Positions 11,231 to 23,197 of a DNA stretch of 64,000 nt are shown piece after piece; the stretch's first letter is position 1; every line of letters begins with the position of its first letter. The position numbers were made by a program, and so were the translations under genes. Source of the DNA: Wurfbainia villosa (taxonomy: Eukaryota > Streptophyta > Magnoliopsida > Zingiberales > Zingiberaceae); the NCBI GenBank assembly GCA_025175895.1, contig CM046004.1, positions 15,363,011 through 15,427,010 of the forward strand, given 5' to 3'. Below the pieces are notes generated by a model that did not search any database, was not told where the DNA came from, and saw only the letters and a list, made by a program, of their open reading frames with translations.

Positions 11231-12781
11231 CTAGCGTGAATCGATCACGCTCCTAAGAACCCAATACCTATTGGAGCTCCTTGGGTTAACAAGGTATTCA
11301 CTAGGGATAACTTCCCTAGATACCTTCCTAATGACCCTTTTAGGCTTTGAAGTCATAGCCTTTTGGGTCTTAGCTAAGTCAACTCTAGGGGTAACTCCCC
11401 CTTTGACCTTCTTAGTGGCTACATTTGATTTCTTTGAAGTCTTAGCCACTAGACACTTACCATAGCTAGTCTTAGGGATAACTTCCCTATTAGCTTTGAT
11501 TTTCTTAGACCTAGAAATTGTTCCATAATTAAATGGAACATTATGATAAGTCTTATTGGGCTTAGGTTTGTGACCCAAACCTTTCTTGCCCTTAGACCGT
11601 TTTTGAACCCTAGGTCTTGACTTTTGGGCGTTTGACCCTTGAATAGAATTTTCTATAATCCTAAGGGTCTTTTCCATTCTCTCAAGTCTTGATCTCAAGA
11701 CTTGGTTCTCTAACTCCAATTTTCCCAATTTTGAATTTTCATTTGGTTTTTGAGAATTGTTTTTCCTTTTAGGCATATGCCTAGATTTCTTGGGGTTAAT
11801 GCCTAAGTTCTCTTCTATTCTCCTAATTGATTCCCTAGGTAGGATTGGTCTAGTGTTATTGGTCCTAGATTTGTCCTTAGTTATATGAACATGCTTGACA
11901 CCTAAGCAATAAACATTATTATTTCTACTAGCATGCTTTTCATTTATAATTGCAAGAGAACTAAAATAATTCTTAGCATACTTTTTAATTCTAGGAATTG
12001 AAGGTGCATTAACTAAATTTACCATAGGGTTAGCTTGGGAAGCTCCCCCTACATGAGATACACCTCCTTGCCCTTTCTTCCTCCCCCTAGGGCATTGGCT
12101 TCGGTAATGTCCCCTTTGATTGCATTTAAAGCACACAATGTGCTCTTTGCTTCTAGTTGTGGGGACTCCGACATCCTTTGACTTTTAGTGCCAATTGACA
12201 TTTGCTCTTGTAATTCCCTTTCTCCCTACACTCAAAACATATTATGTGATATTTATTTAAAATTATTATGCTTGAGTTACCTAGGGAAGTGGAGGACTCT
12301 TGGTCACTTCTTTCGAAGGTAGATGCCTCGTTTTGATCTTGCTCAGGAGTGGAAGATTGCCTCTCCTCCCCCTCAATGCTAGAGGTGGAGGTCTCCACCA
12401 AATCATCAACATCATCAAATGTGGATGACGATTCTTCCTCGGCATTCTCCTCTACTTGTGCCGGTTGGAAATTTTCTTGGAATTTCATTATCTTCTCCCA
12501 TAATTCCTTGGCATCCCTAAAAGTTCCTAATCTAGACCAAATATGATTAGGTAACAAATCACTAAGTAGTTTTATTACCTCGAGATTTGTCTTGAAATTC
12601 TTCATTTGGTCCTTGGTCCATCTTGATTTTCTATTGGCTTGTTGTCTTGGTCCCTAGGCATCTCAAAACCGTTTTCTACAATAATCATAAAATTAAAGTC
12701 ATTTTCGAGATATACCTCCATCCTTTTCTTCCACTAAGAAAAGTCTCCATCGAATTTTGGTGGATGGATAACGCCAGCCAT
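11231..12781 (-). pseudogene. Broken gag of element A with two zinc knuckles
   Basis: The ATG at 12781 starts 'MAGVIHPPKFDGDFSW', the N-terminal block of a copia-type gag. After a break the frame resumes at 12605 with 'LLPNHIWSRLGTFRDAKELW'. An acidic, Ser/Thr-rich linker leads to the first CX2CX4HX4C knuckle (CFECREKGNYKSKC). A further frameshift near 12140 precedes the second knuckle (CFKCNQRGHYRSQC) and a Lys/Arg-rich C-terminus with the coiled-coil segment 'LENQVLRSRLERMEKTL', ending in 'VIDSR'. Gag coats the RNA and forms the particle. No protease or pol follows. The breaks make this copy non-functional. Paired knuckles and a coiled coil recall Sirevirus gags. Confidence 0.8.
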
Positions 12782-12824
12782 TTTGTAGTGCTTGTGTTGG
12801 CGGTTAGTCCTCGACAAACTCCTT

Positions 12825-12839
12825 AGCTCTGATACCACT
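12825..12839 (-). other. Primer-binding site of element A
   Basis: On the minus strand AGTGGTATCAGAGCT directly follows the 5' LTR, matching the 3' end of plant initiator tRNA-Met used as primer by most Ty1/copia elements. Confidence 0.85.
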
Positions 12840-14194
12840 TGTAGGGTCGATGGTGGCCGGTTAGAGGGGGGTGAATAGCCCTTTTCCGTCCTACGGTGGA
12901 ATACGATCGTTCTTGCATGCTTGTCTACAATTGTTGTTAATATACGCAGCGGAATAACAATAGAAATAACAAAAATAAACAATCACACACAAGATACGGT
13001 AATATACGTGGTTTGGAATTGAATGATTCATACTCCACGAGCGAGCTCACCTAGCTCTAGTTATGCGCACGATACTAATTAAACCACTCATTCTCGACAA
13101 CATGTCGGAGGTGGAGAAACCTCTCACAAGCAATTACAATGTAATATAGAAATACAAACAAGAATATAAATATAATACAAAAGAACACTTTTCACCGATT
13201 GCTTTTGATCACTTGTTTGTTGCTTGCTTTAGATGACTCTTGAAGGTCTGGAATGCAGCAGCAATTCCCCTCCAATAGCTTCACAAAAGTCTTTGGCGAA
13301 ACCCCCCATCTTGAGCTCCATTTATAACCTGCATCAAGCTGATTTCGCACGCATCAGTCGACTGATCATGACCATCAATCGACTGGTCCTGTAGCCATTG
13401 TCTCACAACGGTCAGATCCACATTGGTCAAGTTCCAATGGATCACACATCAGTCGACTGGTAACCCATCAGTCGAGTGCTGGTGAGCTCGACTAGCTTCT
13501 GTGCCCATGCACAGTGTGATCAGTCGACTGCTTCCCTTAAGCAGTCGACTGATGTCGACTTGATCCAACCAAACACCAGTCGAACACTGGTCGAACCCAT
13601 ACGACCTAGAGCAGTCGACTGGCACCTATGCCAATCGACTGATGTCGGGTAAAACCTTAAACCCAAATTGTTTGAGCCTCTGACACTCAATCTTAGCCAC
13701 TTGGCCAAGTCCACCTTATCCCTCATGGAGTTCCCCACCGAAGCTCTCTTCCCTCGGCCTATGTCCCTCGGATGCGTCAAGCGCACGACTTTGCAACACC
13801 ATCCTTCGCATCTCATGCCCTCGAAGTATGCTTCCCTTTGGGCTCACTCCATTCGCTCCTCGTCCGACAGTCCCTCGGATGCACCAAGCGAACGACTTCG
13901 CAATGCCATCCTTCACCGACTCAAGGACCCCGAGCCTAGTGAACTTACCAAGTCCTCAAGACTTCCCACATGCACCAAGTGCATGACTTCGCAATGCATT
14001 TCTCACCAAGAACCAAGCTTGGATTTTCCATGCCAACTCCATGTTGGACTTTCCCACACCAAGCTTCATTCTTGGATTTTCCATGCCAACTCCATGTTTG
14101 ACTTTCCTATGACAATCCCATGTCATAAGTTTTGTCTATCATCAAAATACTGCTCGAGTCAAACTCGAGTTAACCTGGGTCGATTGCACCAACA
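12840..14194 (-). repeat. 5' LTR of element A
   Basis: 1355 bp, the partner of the LTR at 8273-9636. Its GTCGAC palindrome cluster (about 13350-13640) differs in copy number and content from the other LTR. A TATA-like TTATAAATG (about 13319-13327) follows in transcription direction. Confidence 0.9.
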
Positions 14195-14617
14195 AGAACG
14201 GGTCTGGAGATTGGTTCTGTATGGGGGGTATAGGAGTTGGCTCAGGCTATCATCGGAAGTCTGAGGTAAGGAGTCTAAGAGCTATACTAAGCCTAGGCGG
14301 TAGGTTTAGGCTAGATTTACGAAGGGCAAGAGGGTGAAAAGGAAAGGTTAGAATATTTTCCAAAATGTTTGTGAGAGTTTGTTACATAACAGATTAGAAC
14401 CCCACATAATATTCGGAGGAGTCTCCACTTTCCATTTCTATAATAGAATGATTCTCCAGGTAAGCAAGGTGGTCACATATACGGTGATGGAAGATGTTTG
14501 TTACGTCATAGCTGTCCAGGAAAAAGGAGGAGGATAAAAGGCAAAGGAGGGGCGAGAGAGAAGGGGATCCACAACTTCCAAAAGCAAGAGACGAAGGCAC
14601 ACTTGAAGGGGAGAGCA

Positions 14618-15995
14618 TGTTGGAACGTTGGTGGTCGGCTAAAGGGGGGTGAATAGCCCTCAATCGTCATACGGTGGAATATGATCGTTCTTGTGTGCTT
14701 GTCTACAATTGTCGTTAATAAATGCAACGAAACAATAGAAATAATAACAACAATACAATCACACGCAATACACAAGATATACGTGATTCGGAACCGAATG
14801 GTTCATACTCCACGGGGTGAGCTCAACGAGCTCGTGTTATGCGCACGACACTAACAACACTCCTTCTCGATAATACGTCGGAGGTGGAGAAACCTCTCAC
14901 AAGCAATTACACTAAGTTATATGAAATACAAGTAATACAAAGACAAATACGAAATACACGTAAAGAATACTTTACAATGCTTGCTTTGAACCCTTTGCTT
15001 GTTGCTTGCTTTAGATGACTCTTAAAGGTCTGGAATGTAGCAGCAATTTCCCTCCAAAAGCTTCACAAAAGTCTTGGCGAAATCCTCCATCTTGAGCTCC
15101 ATTTATAACCTGCATCAAGCTGATTTCGCACCCATCAGTTGACTGATCGTGACCATCAGTCGACTGGTCTTGTAGCCATTGTCTCACAACGACCAGATCC
15201 ACGTCAGTCAAGTTTCAACGGATCGCCCCTTAGTCGACTGATGATACCCATCAGTCGACTGATTATCCCATCAGTCGAGTGCTGGCGCAAGCACTCGACT
15301 GGAAACCATTCTGTGGCTGAAAACACCCCGATCACTCGACTGATCTCCTTCATCAGTCGACTGATGGTGTTATCAGTCGACTGCCATCCCTCAACAGTCG
15401 ACTGATCAGCCAGACCCTGTTCAGTCGAACACCAGTCGAACCCTAGTCGACTTGGAGCAGTCGACTGACACCTATACCAGTCGACTGATGTTGGGTAAAA
15501 TCTCAAACCCAAGTTGTTTGAGCATCTGACACTCAGGCTTAGCCACTTGGTCAAGTCTACCTCATCCCTCATGGAGTTCCCCAATGAAGCTCTCTTCCCT
15601 CGGCCTACGTCCCTCGGATGCACCAAGCACACGGCTTCGCAACGCCATCCTTCGCGTCTCTTGCCCTCGAAGTATGCTTCCCTTGGGCCTCACTCCATTC
15701 GCTCCCCGTCAGACGGTCCCTTGGATGCATCAAGCGCACGACTTTGTAATGCCATCCTTCACCGACTCAAGGACCTCGAGCCTAGTGAACTTGCCAAGTC
15801 TTCAAGACTTCCCAAATGCACCAAGCGCACGGCTTCGCAATGCTTTGGACTTTTCCACACCAAGCCCCATGCTTGGATTTTCCATGCCAACTCCATGTTG
15901 GACTTTCCTATGACAATCTCATGTCATAAGTTTTGTCTATCATCAAAATAATACTCGAGTCAAACTCGAGTTAACCTGGGCCGATTGCACCAACA
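14618..15995 (-). repeat. 3' LTR of element B
   Basis: 1378 bp. It contains the densest CAGTCGACTG/ATCAGTCGACTGAT array in the window (about 15134-15490), again just upstream of a TATA-like TTATAAATG (about 15101-15109) in the transcription direction. Confidence 0.9.
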
Positions 15996-17595
15996 ATCTC
16001 TCATTTTTTGATGATTGACAAAACTACCGTCTCAAGTCTACCAATTTTCCCATATTGGCAATTCTCATATCCCAATGAGAATTCCAACGAACCCTAATTG
16101 GTAACTTCTTCCCCTTTTTCATATTACATCAAAAAGGTCCTCAAGAGTGTCAATGTCTCATATCCCAATGAGATCTTACAATCTTCCCCTTAGCTTGCCC
16201 TCAATCTTTCTAGTGATAATCCCATATCACTTAAGAGAGGCGCAATCCCTCAATTTTCCTCCCATGAGAAAAAATACACATCCATCTTCCCATGATAGAT
16301 ACCTCCCCCTAAAAGCTTGCTTACCTTTGACCATTGCACCAACAATGTCTTTGGAAAACCCCTAAGCCAATAGGAATACAAAACCATCAAAATTAAGGCA
16401 AAGTTCAACAATGAACTCTCATCCATCTTAAAATTGATACTCTCCCTAAACACTTCTTCCAATCCATATCCAATGGATTTTCACCATTTCTAATACTCTC
16501 CCAAGCATGTCCTAGGGTTAGGAGTGGTTAGGGGACCAAAACATAGCTGAACATAGGCCTAACCATCAAGGTTTACCCGAAATCAACAGTATCAGTCGAC
16601 TCTCTCAGCTACCAGTCGACTCCTTCCCACATCAGTCGACTAGCCTCCCTGGCAGTCAACTGATAACTGCATTTGCAGTTTTCTAATTTTCAGAAATGAA
16701 TTTATGAAATTCGTAAGTAAATATACATAAGTTGAAAAATCTTGAAATTTTGTATGTATTTTACTTATTACAATCATAATGGGTGAAAAATATTGGAAAA
16801 TTATTTTACCCACAAAATAGTGAGATTGATACAAAGTTCAAAAGTTAAGAAAAGCTTCAATATTGAGCCCTCTTTGTATCATCTTATTCAATGGTGGTTG
16901 TTATCAAAAGATAGACTTCACCAAGATTTTTCAAAATATTTTCAAAATATTTTTGAAACTTTTAATTTCTTTTTCCTAAACATCTCACTTGTATCTAGAT
17001 GTGTAAAACACATACAAGTCAAATATTCTAATGAGATGTGAGTTTTTGTTCTTTAATGGTCTTATGCATATTATAAGGCAACTCTACTTGATTCCCTTAT
17101 GCATGAGACTTCAAGTCATGCCAATGGTTCTTAAATCAATTTTATTTTATGCATGATATGATTATGACATATATATGATATAATTAAGCATGTGCCAAAA
17201 TCATAATGTCATGGCATGTGAATGAAATTTTAGCATACATGACATATAAAACTAAGTCTAAAACATAATCATGATATTTTTAGAGATAGAAATAAAAATG
17301 ATGTCATGTCATGACAAGACAAATAAATCATGGCAAGTAAAATATACTAAGGTATAAAATACCTAAGTGTTAAATCCAAATTGCCATTTCTAAGAATTAA
17401 TTCTATTTTGCCTTAATACCATTATCTCCCAAGTGTGTCATAAAATCAAAATGGCACACCAATACCTCTAAGACCTAATCGTGCCAATTTAATCATTTTT
17501 CAACTTATCAAAGCATATTGGCACATCCTAATGTGTCAACTCACCATGGCTAGGTTAACTACCCATTCACTTAGGGTTGACACACCCTAACCCAT
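15996..17595 (-). other. Conserved 3' non-coding region of element B
   Basis: Collinear with 9637-11230 of element A: polypurine-like copies near the LTR, a block ending in 'gaatcaagta' and 'catgagacttcaagtcatg', and the TGTCATGACA-rich field (about 17160-17330). No open reading frame is conserved with A or C. Confidence 0.75.
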
Positions 17596-19160
17596 CTAGC
17601 GTGAATCGATCACGCTTCTAGGAACCCAAAATCTATTGGAGCTCCTTAGGTTAATAAGGTATTCACTAGGGATAACTTCCCTAGATACCTTTCTAATAAC
17701 CCTTTTAGGCTTTGAAGCCATAGTCTTTTGGGTCTTTCCTAAGTCAAACCTAGGGGTAACTCCCCCCTTGACCTTCTTAGTGGCTTTCTTGGTTTTTCTT
17801 AAGTCCTTAGCCACTAAGCAAACACCATGGCTAGTCTTAGGGATAACTTCCCTATTAACCTTAGTTTTCCTAGACCTAGATGTTGTTCCATAATCAAATG
17901 GAACATTATGGTAGGACATAGGTTTGTGACCCAAACCTTTCTTGCCCTTAGACCGTTCTTGAACCCTAGGTCTTGACTTTTGGGCATTGGACCCTTGAAT
18001 AGAATTTTCTATAATCTTATGGGTCTTTTCCATTCTCTCCAGTCTTGACCTCAAGACTTGGTTTTCTAACTCTAATTTTCCCAATTTTGATTTATCATTA
18101 GGTTTTTGGGAAGACCTTTTCTTCTTAGACATGTGCCTAGACTTTTTGGGATTAATACCCAAATTTTCTTCTATTCTTCTAATTGATTCCCTAGGTAAAA
18201 TAGTTCTAGTGTTATTGGTCCTAGGTTTATCCTTAGATAAATTTACATGCTTAGCAGCTAAACAATAAACCTTATTATTTCTACTAGCATGCTTTTCATT
18301 AATAATTGCAAGAGAACTAAAATAATTTCTAGCATGCTTGTTAACCCTAGAAATTGATGGTGCATTAATTAAATTTACCTTAGGGTTAGCTTTAGAAGCT
18401 CCCCCTACATGAGATGCCCCTCCTTACCCCTTCTTTCTTCCTTTAGGGCATTGACTACAGTAGTGCCCCCTTTTGGTTGCATTTGAAGTACACAATGTAC
18501 TCTTTGCTCTTGATTGTGGGGACTCCAGCATCCTTAGATTTTTGGTGTCGGTGTTTTCTTCTTAGCCAATTTTGGGCATTTGCTCTTGTAATGCCCTTTC
18601 TCCCTACACTCAAAGAAAATTATATGATCTTTATTTAAAATCAATATGCTTGAGTTACCTATGAAATTTTCTTCTTGGTCTTTATTTCTCCCGGATGTGG
18701 ATGCTTCTTGTCCTTGCTCCGGGATGGAAGATTGCCTCTCTTCCCCCTCAATACTAGAGGTGGAGATTTCCACCAAATCATCTACATTGTCGAATGTGGA
18801 AGGACTCTCTTCCACGACATCTTCCTCTACTTGTGTCGGTTCGGGAATTTCTTGGAATTTGATTACCTTATTCCATAACTCCCTTGCATCCCTATAATTA
18901 CCTAATCTAGACCAAATATTGTTAGGTAACAAATCACTAAGTAATTCAATTACCTTGAGATTTGTCTTGAAGTCCTTGATTTGGTCTTGGGTCCACCTTG
19001 ACTTCTCAATTTACCTATTTTCTTCATCCCTAGGCATTTTGAAATCGTTTTCTAGAATTAACATAATATCAAAATCGGTTTCTAGATATACCTCCATTTT
19101 TCTTCTCCACCATTGAAAATCTCCTTCAAATTTTGGTGGTTGGAGGTTGTAGTCGGCCAT
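17596..19160 (-). pseudogene. Broken gag of element B
   Basis: It starts at the ATG at 19160 ('MADYNLQPPKFEGDFQWW'). The frame is stopped once by TAA at 19011-19013 and then continues unchanged in the same frame through 'LLPNNIWSRLGNYRDARELW' and an acidic linker to a first knuckle. There the first Cys is replaced by Phe (FFECREKGHYKSKC). A one-base insertion inside the second knuckle shifts the frame, which resumes as the basic, coiled-coil C-terminal part (18162-17596). The domain order and the terminal 'VIDSR' match elements A and C. Confidence 0.8.
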
Positions 19161-19202
19161 CTTGTAGTGCTTGTGTCGGCGGTTAGTCCTCGACAAGCTC
19201 CT

Positions 19203-19217
19203 AGCTCTGATACCACT
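19203..19217 (-). other. Primer-binding site of element B
   Basis: AGTGGTATCAGAGCT on the minus strand, directly internal to the 5' LTR. Identical to that of element A. Confidence 0.85.
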
Positions 19218-20565
19218 TGTTGGAACATTGGTGGCCGGCTAGAAGAGGGTGAATAGCCCTCAATCATCGTACGGTGGAATACGATCGTTCTTACGTGCTT
19301 GTCTATAATTGTCATTAATATACACAACGGAAACAATAGAAATAAAAACAACAATACAATCACATGCAATACACAAGATATACGTGGTTCGGAACCGAAT
19401 GGTTCCTACTCCACGGGGTGAGCTCAACGAGCTCGTGTTATGTGCACGACACTAACAACACTCCTTCTCGATAACACATCGGAGGTGAAGAAACCTCTCA
19501 CAAGCAATTACACTAAGTAATATGAAATACAAGCAATACAAAGACAAATACGAAATACACGTAAAAACACTTTACAATGCTTGCTTTGAACCCTTTGCTT
19601 GTTGCTTGCTTTAGATGGCTCTTGAAGATCTAGAATGCAGCAGCAATTCCCCTCCAAATGCTTCATAAAAGTCTTGGCGAAATTCTCCATCTTGAGCTCT
19701 ATTTATAACCTGCATCAAACTGATTTCGCACCCATCAGTCGACTGATCGTGACCATCAGTCGACTGATCCTGTAGCCATTGTCTCAAAACGACCAGATCC
19801 ACATCGGTCAAGTTCCAACAGATTGTCCATCAGTCGACTGATGATACCCATCAGTCGACTGATTATCGCATCAGTTGAGTGTTGGCGCGAGCACTCGACT
19901 GGAAATCATTCTGTGGTTGAAAATACCTCGATCAGTCGACTGATCTCCCTCATCAGTCGACTACCATCCTCGACAATGACCGATTAGCGGACCACTGCTC
20001 AATGAACACCGAACCCTAGTCGACTTGGCGGTGACTTGCACCTATGCCAGTCGACTGATGTCGGGTAAAACCTCAAACCCAAATTGTTTGAGCATCCGAC
20101 ACTCAGTCTTAGCCACTTGGCCAAGTCCACCTCATCCCTCATGGAGTTCCCTACTGAAGCTCTCTTCCCTCGGCCTACGTCCCTCGGATGCGCCAAACGC
20201 ACGACTTCGCAACGCCATCCTTCGCATCTCTTGCTCTCGAAGTATGCTTCCCTTGGGCCTCACTCCATTTGCTCTTCGTCCGACGGTCCCTCGGATGCAT
20301 CAAACGCACAACTTCGCAATGCCATCCTTCACTGACTCAAGGACCCCGAGCCTAGTGAACTTGCCAAGTCCTTAAGACTTCCCAAATGCACCAAGCGCAC
20401 GGCTTCGCAATGCTTTGGACTTTTCCTCACTAAGCCCCATGCTTGGATTTTTCATGCCAACTCCATGTTGGACTTTCCTAAGACAATCCCATGTCATAAG
20501 TTTTGTCTATCATCAAAATACTACTCGAGTCAAACTCGAGTTAACCTGGGTCGATCGCACCAACA
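19218..20565 (-). repeat. 5' LTR of element B
   Basis: 1348 bp. It matches the other LTR except in the palindrome field, where about 19970-20035 is scrambled and several GTCGAC units seen at 15390-15470 are missing or altered. Confidence 0.88.
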
Positions 20566-20946
20566 GAGCAACCACATCGCCGGAGAGGAGGAAGAGGGAG
20601 AAGAAAGGAAGAAGGAGACGGGGAGAGTAGTGAGCTCCATTCTTTCAACATTTGCATATTGAGCTAATTGTAAGAGGTTTTTCCCTCCACCTCTAGAAGT
20701 TTTTTCTACGAAGGAGAAAGTTCATAGTGAAAGTGCTTTGGCACCGTAGCTCGTGGGAGAGCTCACTCCCGTGGAGTAGGAATCCTCATTCTGAACCACG
20801 TAAAACTTTGTGTCTCTAATCTTTGCTTTGGTTGTTCACGTTTTTTGTTCGTATTTTATTACTGTTGCAGTCGGAGAGAACCCCAAGCTTCATGCATGCA
20901 CCTTGGCGTTGAAAGGAGGCTAGAAAATCCATCTACGACTGTATCA

Positions 20947-20965
20947 GTTGGCGCCATTTGTGGGA
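20947..20965 (+). other. Primer-binding site of the Tat element
   Basis: GTTGGCGCCATTTGTGGG immediately follows the LTR end 'gtatca'. The TGGCGCC core is the usual primer-site core of plant Ty3/gypsy elements. Confidence 0.75.
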
Positions 20966-21003
20966 AACTACTGAGCAAGACGTTGAGATACAGCTAGAAG
21001 AGA

Positions 21004-22118
21004 TGCAATATCCAACTGCCTCCTCTACTGAGGAGAATCCCATTACACTTCTACTGTCACAGTTGAGGGCCATGGTGGACACAACCTTGGCCGAAGCCTT
21101 AGCCAAAGAGAGGAGAAGGACTGGATACCTCCATCCTCATTTCGATGAACCTTCTCCTCGAGGGCAGCAATAGGAGATGCCCCCTCCGCTTCGTACAACT
21201 ATAAACGTCGAGGTGTTGCCCGAGGATGGGCTAGGGGGGGGGGAGAATGCATTAGACTACTATACCAGTGACACAGATCCGGTGAGAAGAGTAGGGCGAG
21301 AGCCAGTCAACCAAGGCTCCAGAGACTTACGAGCCCAGTCCTTTCCCATTGACATTCTTTCTGAACTGCCACCTTCATATTTCAGAAATCCCCAAGTGGA
21401 TAAATATGATGGCACGACCGATCCTGAAGAACATTTGTCGCAATTTACAGGAGCCGCCTCGCTTCACTGCTATTCTGACGCTCTCAAATGTTGGGTCTTC
21501 CATACCACCTTAACCGGCTCGGCATAGAAATAGTTTAACACCCTTCCCCCAGGGTTTATTACTTGTTTCGCCGATTTTCAAGGGGTGTTCCGCCAAGAGT
21601 TTGCTAGCTGTAAGATGTACAAGTACGATGCTTCAATCCTGCTACACATTAGGTAGAAATTCTCAGAATCACTTAGAGGGTATCTTCATCGATTCACTTA
21701 TACTGTCAGAAATATCCCCTTGGCAAAGTCAGACGCGCTGAGGGTGGCCATCCCACATGGGCTAAGAGAGGGGCCTTTTCTTAGCTTCCTATTGAGAAAA
21801 CCGACGGCTAGCTATGAGGAATTTCTAAGCTGCACGGATAAATACATTAATGAGGAGGAAGGACTAAAGGTCCGGTGGGCCGAACAGACATTTGCAATGG
21901 CTCCCGCGGAAAGTAATCGCCCTGCATCCCCCCGAGCTCCTTCTCGAAGAGAATATGTATGGTCTTTTATACCAGAAGCTCCCAGGCCCCAATTATTGAT
22001 GCAGGGAGCTCGCCCCACCCCTCATTTGCAGATCATGGCTGCCAACGCAGTCTCTCCCCTAAGAACCTGGAAAGAGCGGGAGATGGAGTTTTATGATCAA
22101 CAGGGTCTTTTGCAATGA
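21004..22118 (+). pseudogene. Gag of the Tat element, interrupted by TAG stops
   Basis: One reading frame runs from the ATG at 21004 to 22118 but is cut by TAG codons at about 21171, 21525, 21531 and 21654. The retrotransposon gag domain is recognisable: 'YDGTTDPEEHLSQF', then 'FHTTLTGSA', 'LPPGFITCFADFQGVF', and 'GYLHRFTYTVRNI'. Two of the stops fall where this family has tryptophan. The zinc-knuckle region expected after 22118 is not clear. Gag forms the virus-like particle. This copy cannot make a full protein without readthrough of several stops. Confidence 0.85.
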
Positions 22119-22425
22119 CCGATGGGGTATAGGGGAGTGCCTCGTAACCCTCCAGCTCCCTTCTTCTGTTAGTATCACATGGAGTATGGCCACGCTAGTG
22201 ACTGATGTTTCAAGTTACAAGAAGAGCTGGAGCACATCCGAGCCACCTACCCGCATCTGCGGCCTCAGACGGGAGAACTAGCAAGGCGAGGTTAGCAGCC
22301 TAACGTGGCTCGCCCGGGGCCCTACAACCAGAGACCTCAGGGTTACCTTCCCTCCGTACCAACAAATTCTCGTCCAGGAGGGTATTTCACAAGGAGGGCC
22401 GTCAGGTGAAAGCCCATCATCTGAT

Positions 22426-22934
22426 TTGAATGACGTCCCCACACGGGGAGTTATTCACGTTATTGTAGGAGGACCTACTGATGGGGACTCCAATAGGTCT
22501 CAGAAGTCCTATGCGCGCCTCATGGAGAGCTTAGCTATTGTAACAGAGCAGGCTATCCAGACTGCGCCACCAGTTTCCTTCGGGCTAAAAGATCTGCGAG
22601 GCATCCTACTACCTCATACAGATGCTCTGGTAATCCGTATTTCTCTTGCTAACTATGAGGTAGCCCGGGTCCTAGTTGATCAAGAAGCTCTGTTAACATC
22701 CTCTTCCAAGAGGCCTTTGGACAGATGCAGTTGGGGAATGCACAGTTAGAGGACGTGGTTACTCCTCTATTTGGATTTGTAGGACATATGATGCATCCCA
22801 TAGGGCAGATATCATTGCCCCTCACTTTGGGCACCAAGCCCAGCCAAAAAACCAATATTGTTCCTTTTCTCATAGTGGATGCTCCGTCTACTTATAATAC
22901 AATTTTGGGTCATCCTTTCTTGTCTATTTTTTAG
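22426..22934 (+). pseudogene. Aspartic protease region of the Tat element
   Basis: The N-terminal part reads 'VIRISLANYEVARVLVD' and then shifts frame at about 22681, inside the catalytic Asp-Thr-Gly motif, which is destroyed. The downstream part, in another frame, carries the flap region and 'NIVPFLIVDAPSTYNTILGHPFL', the conserved end of gypsy proteases. The enzyme would cut the Gag-Pol polyprotein. The copy is dead. Confidence 0.75.
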
Positions 22935-23197
22935 GCGATGGCTTCCCCCTATCATTAGAAGGTGAAGTTTCTGATCGGGCAGTTGATCGGAGAAGCCAGA
23001 GGTGAACAGAAGGCTGCTAGAAGTTGCTATGTATAGATGGTCAGGGATGACCAAAAGAAAGCCAGAGCAGACGAACCCAAGGGAAAAGCCGTCATGATCT
23101 CTGACGTATACATGCTTGAAGAGTCTCCTCCCAAAGTGGAAAAGATGGAAGAAGGGGAATATATGGAAATATCTCTTGGGAAAGTCACTCGGGTAGC

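Larger units (their letters stand above)
8273..14194 (-). mobile_element. Gag-only LTR retrotransposon A (Sirevirus-like, non-autonomous)
   Basis: A complete element of 5922 bp on the minus strand, from 'tgtagggtcg' to '...gcaccaaca'. The flanks aaaat (8268-8272) and agaac (14195-14199) look like a decayed 5-bp duplication. It has two LTRs of about 1.36 kb, a tRNA-Met type primer site, one gag reading frame with two zinc knuckles, and about 1.6 kb of non-coding sequence before the polypurine tract. No reverse transcriptase, integrase or protease motif is present in any frame, so mobility would need enzymes supplied in trans. Confidence 0.88.
14618..20565 (-). mobile_element. Gag-only LTR retrotransposon B (Sirevirus-like, non-autonomous)
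   Basis: A complete element of 5948 bp on the minus strand, inserted in the same Tat LTR as element A, 423 bp away. The target duplication gagca is perfect (14613-14617 and 20566-20570). It has the same plan as A: two LTRs, tRNA-Met primer site, gag only, long conserved 3' non-coding region. The LTR ends (tgttggaacg...) differ from those of A (tgtagggtcg...), so it is a separate subfamily. Confidence 0.92.
8073..20946 (+). repeat. 5' LTR of the Tat element, split into three pieces
   Basis: The pieces are 8073-8272, 14195-14617 and 20566-20946. Joined in that order they match the intact 3' LTR at 40606-41596 throughout. The breaks are exactly the outer ends of elements A and B. A TATA-like gataaaag at 14533-14540 sits in the middle piece, so element B separates the presumed promoter from the rest of the element. 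Confidence 0.92.

Noticed and set aside
11231..12605. Host CCHC zinc-finger proteins
   Set aside because: The frames lie between matching LTRs with primer site and polypurine tract, occur in three related elements, and are broken, so they are retrotransposon gag.
15134..15490. CRISPR-like array in the palindrome field
   Set aside because: The units are short palindromes with irregular spacers, in a plant LTR, repeated in six LTR copies. There is no constant repeat length and no cas gene.
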